Below are positions 60,681-64,000 of a DNA stretch of 64,000 nucleotides, one piece after another. Position 1 is the stretch's first letter. Every line of letters starts with the position of its first letter. This stretch comes from Devosia pacifica (GTDB lineage Bacteria > Pseudomonadota > Alphaproteobacteria > Rhizobiales > Devosiaceae). Under the pieces are notes generated by a model. The model saw only the letters and a list, made by a program, of their open reading frames with translations, did no database searches and was not told where the DNA came from. The stretch spans positions 1 to 64,000 of the forward strand of contig NZ_BMZE01000004.1 in the NCBI RefSeq assembly GCF_014652635.1, in the 5' to 3' direction. The position numbers and the translations under genes are program-made.

Positions 60681-61244
60681 ATGATGGCCGAACGCGAAGC
60701 GCAACGGGAACAGGAAGAAGAGATCCGCTCCGAGGAAAGCCCGGCGGAAGCGCGTCCCGACCATCCCAATCCAGGCATAAGGGCGATTGCAGAAAAGGAC
60801 GTCGGTTCGGCTATCGCAGTTGCGGGACACCCCATCCACGCCATGATGGTGCACTTCCCCATTGCCCTTGTCATTAGCACGTTCGGAGTTGATCTCCTGT
60901 ACTGGTGGAGCGGCGATCCGTTCTGGGTGCGCGTTGGAATCTACTCGTCCGGATTCGCCTTCCTGTTCGGCGTGCTCGCAGCGCTTGCCGGAACGGCCGA
61001 ATTGCTGCTGGTTCCGGGGATCAGGGTGCGCGTGGCCAGTTGGAACCACGCCGTAGCCGCAATGGTGCTGGTGTCCATCGCTGGCGCCAATTGGGGTTTC
61101 CGCGTCTATCATCCCGAGGACATTCTTCCGCACGGGTTGCTGCTGTCGTTTCTGGCGTCCGTGGCCACAGCGTTTGCTGGCTGGCATGGCGGCAAATTGG
61201 TGCTGGATCATGGGGTCGGCCTACTCATATCGACCAAGCAGTAA
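60681..61244 (+). CDS. DUF2231 family membrane protein
   Basis: Protein of 187 residues: an acidic and charged N-terminal tail of about 45 residues (MMAEREAQREQEEEIRSEES), then the domain start VAGHPIHAMMVHFPIALVIS with the family GHPxH motif and four helices. DUF2231 proteins are inner-membrane proteins often found near cytochromes or oxidases; no function is established, though the paired histidines could bind haem. It is divergent from the subunit II gene, with almost no room for separate promoters, and its 3' end overlaps the convergent CopD-like gene by 20 bases. Confidence 0.8.
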   Translation: MMAEREAQREQEEEIRSEESPAEARPDHPNPGIRAIAEKDVGSAIAVAGHPIHAMMVHFPIALVISTFGVDLLYWWSGDPFWVRVGIYSSGFAFLFGVLAALAGTAELLLVPGIRVRVASWNHAVAAMVLVSIAGANWGFRVYHPEDILPHGLLLSFLASVATAFAGWHGGKLVLDHGVGLLISTKQ

Positions 61245-61737
61245 GCTGTTCAAACATATTGCCAGCAATGCGCCCCAGTTCACCGGGCTGAAACAAGCCG
61301 TTGAAATCATCGACTTGATTGATTGACGGTTTGCCCAGCACGATGAACAGAATGCCCGACACGATCAGCACCACGGCGCTGGTCATGGTCACGGCGCGCC
61401 AGCCCGGATAGGCCTTCTCCGGTTCGAACAACCAAAGAATCGTCAGGCCGCACAAAATGTGCGCCAGCGTCATTGCTGCGACCAGCAATAGCTTCAACGA
61501 GAACCACGGCATGAACGTGGCTTGAACAAAAATCAATGCCGTGCCGGATGCGATCGCCACGAACGCGGCAGGCGACACCAGCGCCACGTAGAAAAACCGG
61601 GTGAAGAGGTGCAACCGGAAGAGCGCGTCCTGCTTGAGACCGGCCCGCTGGTTGTAGATGAAGGGAAGGCTGATCAGCCCACCCGCCCACACCGCGATGG
61701 CCGCAAGGTGTACGAACTTCAGGATCAGGACGGTCAT
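61225..61737 (-). CDS. CopD/HemJ-like four-helix membrane protein
   Basis: Protein of 170 residues with four helices. The N-terminus LKFVHLAAIAVWAGGLISLP carries a membrane His followed by W-x-G-G, as in CopD and HemJ relatives, and a second His lies in TLAHILCGLTILWLFE. Such proteins bind haem or copper in some cases. It is on the same strand as the oxidase genes but not contiguous with them because the DUF2231 gene lies between on the other strand. Assignment to CopD or HemJ proper is not possible from the sequence alone. Confidence 0.72.
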   Translation of the reverse strand: MTVLILKFVHLAAIAVWAGGLISLPFIYNQRAGLKQDALFRLHLFTRFFYVALVSPAAFVAIASGTALIFVQATFMPWFSLKLLLVAAMTLAHILCGLTILWLFEPEKAYPGWRAVTMTSAVVLIVSGILFIVLGKPSINQVDDFNGLFQPGELGRIAGNMFEQLTAWSI

Positions 61738-61769
61738 CCGGTCTCCGCGGTGAAAGGGCTACACATAAA

Positions 61770-61792
61770 GCGACCCGCCGGCGGCGGGTCGC
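61770..61792 (-). terminator. Intrinsic terminator after the PQQ dehydrogenase gene
   Basis: GCGACCCGCC (61770-61779) pairs perfectly with 61783-61792 around GGC. On the minus strand it is followed by TTTATG. It lies about 75 bases after the dehydrogenase stop and 33 before the CopD-like gene. Confidence 0.65.
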
Positions 61793-61839
61793 AAGACAGT
61801 AATCTGCGAAGCTGGCTCTTGTCATGCGCCAGTCGGTGA

Positions 61840-61860
61840 AGGGCCGGCATCGCCGGCCCT
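61840..61860. terminator. GC hairpin directly after the PQQ dehydrogenase stop
   Basis: AGGGCCGGC (61840-61848) pairs perfectly with 61852-61860 around ATC, ending 6 bases from the dehydrogenase stop. A CTTTTCC tail lies on the plus strand, while the minus strand is followed by TTCACC, so its direction is unclear. It may act with the hairpin at 61770. Confidence 0.5.
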
Positions 61861-61866
61861 CTTTTC

Positions 61867-64000
61867 CTAGTCTTCAACAACATCCTCGGGCAGGGCCCAG
61901 GCTATCACTTCATCGCCGATCGGCGTTTCCATGAAGTGGTGGCCACCCGGAGCCAGCACGATGAACTGGCGGCCACCAACTTCGTAGGAAATCGGCGTCG
62001 TCTGTCCGCCGGCTGGCAGCGTGTCCTCCCACACAGTCTCGCCTGTTGCGACATCGATAGCCCGGATCAGACCGTCGGTGGCCGCCGCGACGAAGATGAG
62101 GCCGCTCTCGGTGATGATCGGACCACCATTGTTGGGCGTGCCGATGTTGAGTGGCAGGCGGGACGGGATCCCAAAAGGACCGTTGTTGCGCGCGGTCCCG
62201 AGTGGGCGGTCCCAAATGGTTTCACCGGTTTCAAGATCGATTGCGCGAATGCCGCCATAGGGAGGCTCCGTGCAGAGCAAGCCGGTGAAGGGAACACGCC
62301 AGCCGGCATTGATCGCGATAGCGTAAGGCGAACCCAGTTGTGGACCTGCCTCCGCGCCGCCCGGCTGATACTCCGGCTCGAAGATGGCGTGGACACCCAT
62401 CTCTTCAGCCTCTTCGCGAGGGATCAGCCGATTGTAGTTTGGCATGTTGTTGTAGTTTGCGATCAGCACGCCGCGTTCCGTATCGACTGCCATTGATCCC
62501 CAATCCTGACCACCGTTGTAGCCGGGATACTGGATCCACCGACCATCGGCCGTGGGCGGCGTATACATGCCCTCGTAGTTGGCCATGCGGAACTGGATGC
62601 GGCACCAGAGCTGGTCCAGTGGCGACATGCCCCACATGTCCTTCTCCTCGAGCCTGGGGAAGGCAAGCGTGTGGTATGTGGAGAACGGCTGTGTGGGCGA
62701 CAGGTAATCCTGCTCGACGCCCATGTCGGTCGGCACCTCGCGTTCCTCGACCTCGAACAGCGACTCGCCGGTCTCGCGGTTGAGAATATAGATGTCACCC
62801 TGCTTCGAGCTCAGGATGATGGCCGGAACCGTGCCCTCGTCAGTCGGAAATTCCACGAGGCTCGGCTGAGACCCGAGATCATAGTCCCAGACGTCGCGAT
62901 GGACGGTCTGGAAGTGCCAGACGTCGTCGCCGGTCGTTGCATCGACGGCCACGAGCGATGTCGAGTACTCGTTTTCGGCCTCGGAACGGTTGGAGCCGTA
63001 ATAGTCGACTGCCGAATTGCCGAGCGGCAGGTAGACGAGGCCCAGCTCTTCATCGGCCGCCGCCATTGTCCACATGTTTGGCGTGCCGCGCGTGTAAACT
63101 TCGCCCTCGGCAGGCTCAGCACGGTTATCCGGGTTGCCGAGATCCCAAGCCCAGGCAAGTTCCCCGGTGATCGCGTTGTATCCGCGGACAACGCCCGACG
63201 GAGAGTCCTCGGCCTGCCCGTCATTGACCTGCGCGCCAGTAACGACAACGCCACGCACGATGACCGGCGGAGCCGTCACGGCATACCAGCCCGGCACGGT
63301 GTCTCCGAGGCCTTCTTCAAGATAGACCTCGCCGTTCAAGCCGAAGTCCTCGCATGGCTGACCGAGCCGCGCATCAACGGCGATAAGGCGTGCATCGAGA
63401 GTGCCCCAGATAATGCGCTGAGCGCACAGATCGTCCGGGCTGTCGGCGTTGGGATTTTCATAGTAAGCCATTCCGCGGCAGGTTGCGCCGTACGGGATAG
63501 CGTCCACCGGAACCTCCGGGTCGAAACGCCACTCTTCAAGGCCAGTCGCTGCATCAACGGCAATCGCGATCCCCATTGCCGAACAGACATAAATGTCATC
63601 GCCAACCTTCAGCGGGGTGTTTTCAGGAGAATATCGCCCCTCGGCTTCTTCCGAAGGCATATCGCCGGTTTCGAACGTCCAGACGCGCTCCAGTTGATCA
63701 ACATTTTCCGGCGTGATCTGGGACAGCGGAGAGTAACGATTGGCGCGATAGGTTCCGCCATAGGCGGGCCAGTTGGCCCCGACGTCCAACTGTTCCTCCG
63801 GCGTCATGGAAACCAGCGAAATCTCTTCACCACCGCCTTCAGTGCCTTCTTCGTTTTCCGGCTGCGGTGGCTCGAGTCCTGCGGTGCCTTCGCCGGTGTC
63901 AGGACTATTGACGCCAAGATCGGCTGGAACCTCTTCTGGATCCGGGCTTTCGGTCGTAGCGTCCGTAGCCTCATCGGACTGAATAAGCGCGTCGGTCTCG
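61867..64000 (-). CDS. Membrane-bound PQQ-dependent dehydrogenase (glucose/quinate/shikimate type), 5' end outside window
   Basis: About 710 C-terminal residues are visible; the frame stays open to the window edge. The eight-bladed PQQ propeller begins at WPAYGGTYRANRYSPLSQI and contains tryptophan-docking-type repeats, TVHRDVWDYDLGSQPSLVEF, GSPYAIAINAGWRVPFTGL and NIGTPNNGGPIITESGLIFV, as in glucose dehydrogenase Gcd. Before the propeller lies an unusually acidic linker of at least 60 residues rich in Glu, Asp, Pro and Gly (63808-63999). In this family an N-terminal five-helix anchor passes electrons to ubiquinone; it would lie off the window. The substrate is probably an aldose, oxidised in the periplasm. 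Confidence 0.88.
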   Translation of the reverse strand, partial: ETDALIQSDEATDATTESPDPEEVPADLGVNSPDTGEGTAGLEPPQPENEEGTEGGGEEISLVSMTPEEQLDVGANWPAYGGTYRANRYSPLSQITPENVDQLERVWTFETGDMPSEEAEGRYSPENTPLKVGDDIYVCSAMGIAIAVDAATGLEEWRFDPEVPVDAIPYGATCRGMAYYENPNADSPDDLCAQRIIWGTLDARLIAVDARLGQPCEDFGLNGEVYLEEGLGDTVPGWYAVTAPPVIVRGVVVTGAQVNDGQAEDSPSGVVRGYNAITGELAWAWDLGNPDNRAEPAEGEVYTRGTPNMWTMAAADEELGLVYLPLGNSAVDYYGSNRSEAENEYSTSLVAVDATTGDDVWHFQTVHRDVWDYDLGSQPSLVEFPTDEGTVPAIILSSKQGDIYILNRETGESLFEVEEREVPTDMGVEQDYLSPTQPFSTYHTLAFPRLEEKDMWGMSPLDQLWCRIQFRMANYEGMYTPPTADGRWIQYPGYNGGQDWGSMAVDTERGVLIANYNNMPNYNRLIPREEAEEMGVHAIFEPEYQPGGAEAGPQLGSPYAIAINAGWRVPFTGLLCTEPPYGGIRAIDLETGETIWDRPLGTARNNGPFGIPSRLPLNIGTPNNGGPIITESGLIFVAAATDGLIRAIDVATGETVWEDTLPAGGQTTPISYEVGGRQFIVLAPGGHHFMETPIGDEVIAWALPEDVVED

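Noticed and set aside
60672..61211. N-terminal extension of oxidase subunit II up to 61211
   Set aside because: The added residues are entirely antisense to the DUF2231 gene and look like translated noise; the real start must be near 60644-60671.
1..64000. tRNA, rRNA, CRISPR arrays, insertion sequences or prophage
   Set aside because: By eye no tRNA T-loop pattern with matching cloverleaf, no regularly spaced repeats and no transposase or integrase frame were found; a tRNAscan or Infernal search could still reveal small RNAs.

Overview
The window looks like chromosomal DNA of a GC-rich alphaproteobacterium, most likely of the Hyphomicrobiales (Rhizobiales). The evidence is the large 180-kDa-type NAD-glutamate dehydrogenase, many oligopeptide-family ABC importers next to glycosidase genes, a subunit I+III fused cytochrome oxidase, and gene order recalling the rhizobial agp/melA alpha-galactoside locus. 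No rRNA, tRNA, CRISPR, phage or insertion sequence was recognised. Coding density is high: the longest gene-free stretch is about 290 bases (53043-53330), so no gap exceeds 300 bases.

Layout. 1-107: tail of a plus-strand gene. 160-5358 (minus): PadR regulator, membrane-fusion protein and RND pump in one operon, with a perfect palindrome in front. 5569-14426 (minus): central metabolism (NAD-GDH, class I fructose-bisphosphatase, AGE-family sugar isomerase, nadC, cysQ). 14502-23013: alpha-galactoside locus, with a MelR/AgpT-like AraC regulator divergent from an Opp-type ABC importer ending in melA. 23139-28213: DMT permease, flavin-dependent halogenase, second GH4 glycosidase and its divergent AraC regulator. 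28377-40313: aldo/keto reductase, a second Opp-type importer, GH51 arabinofuranosidase, an ArsR-like regulator with a large C-terminal domain, and a Gfo/Idh oxidoreductase divergent from a beta-propeller lactonase. 40318-47144: third Opp/Dpp-type importer (with a permease-ATPase fusion), a FadR-type GntR regulator and a divergent DUF1028 protein. 47252-50454: TRAP transporter of the 2-oxoacid/lactate type. 50514-53042 (minus): bd-type quinol oxidase cydAB plus a 36-residue membrane protein. 53331-57130: heterodimeric ABC exporter. 57134-60644 (minus): cytochrome c oxidase II and I+III with a small membrane protein, then DUF2231 and CopD-like membrane proteins. 61867-64000 (minus, runs off the edge): membrane-bound PQQ sugar dehydrogenase.

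How it fits together. The central part is a set of independent uptake-and-hydrolysis modules for plant-type oligosaccharides (alpha-galactosides, arabinosides). Each has its own regulator, and each importer has a hairpin directly after the binding-protein gene that could hold its message above that of the membrane subunits. The arabinoside module has a shared 9-base word, TTTGTATCA, in front of its glycosidase, regulator and importer genes, suggesting one regulon. The GntR-linked importer has two matching palindromes exactly 30 bp apart in its divergent promoter. The right-hand part is respiratory: a bd oxidase and an unusual haem-copper oxidase that keeps all metal ligands but lacks the K-channel lysine and two D-channel asparagines.
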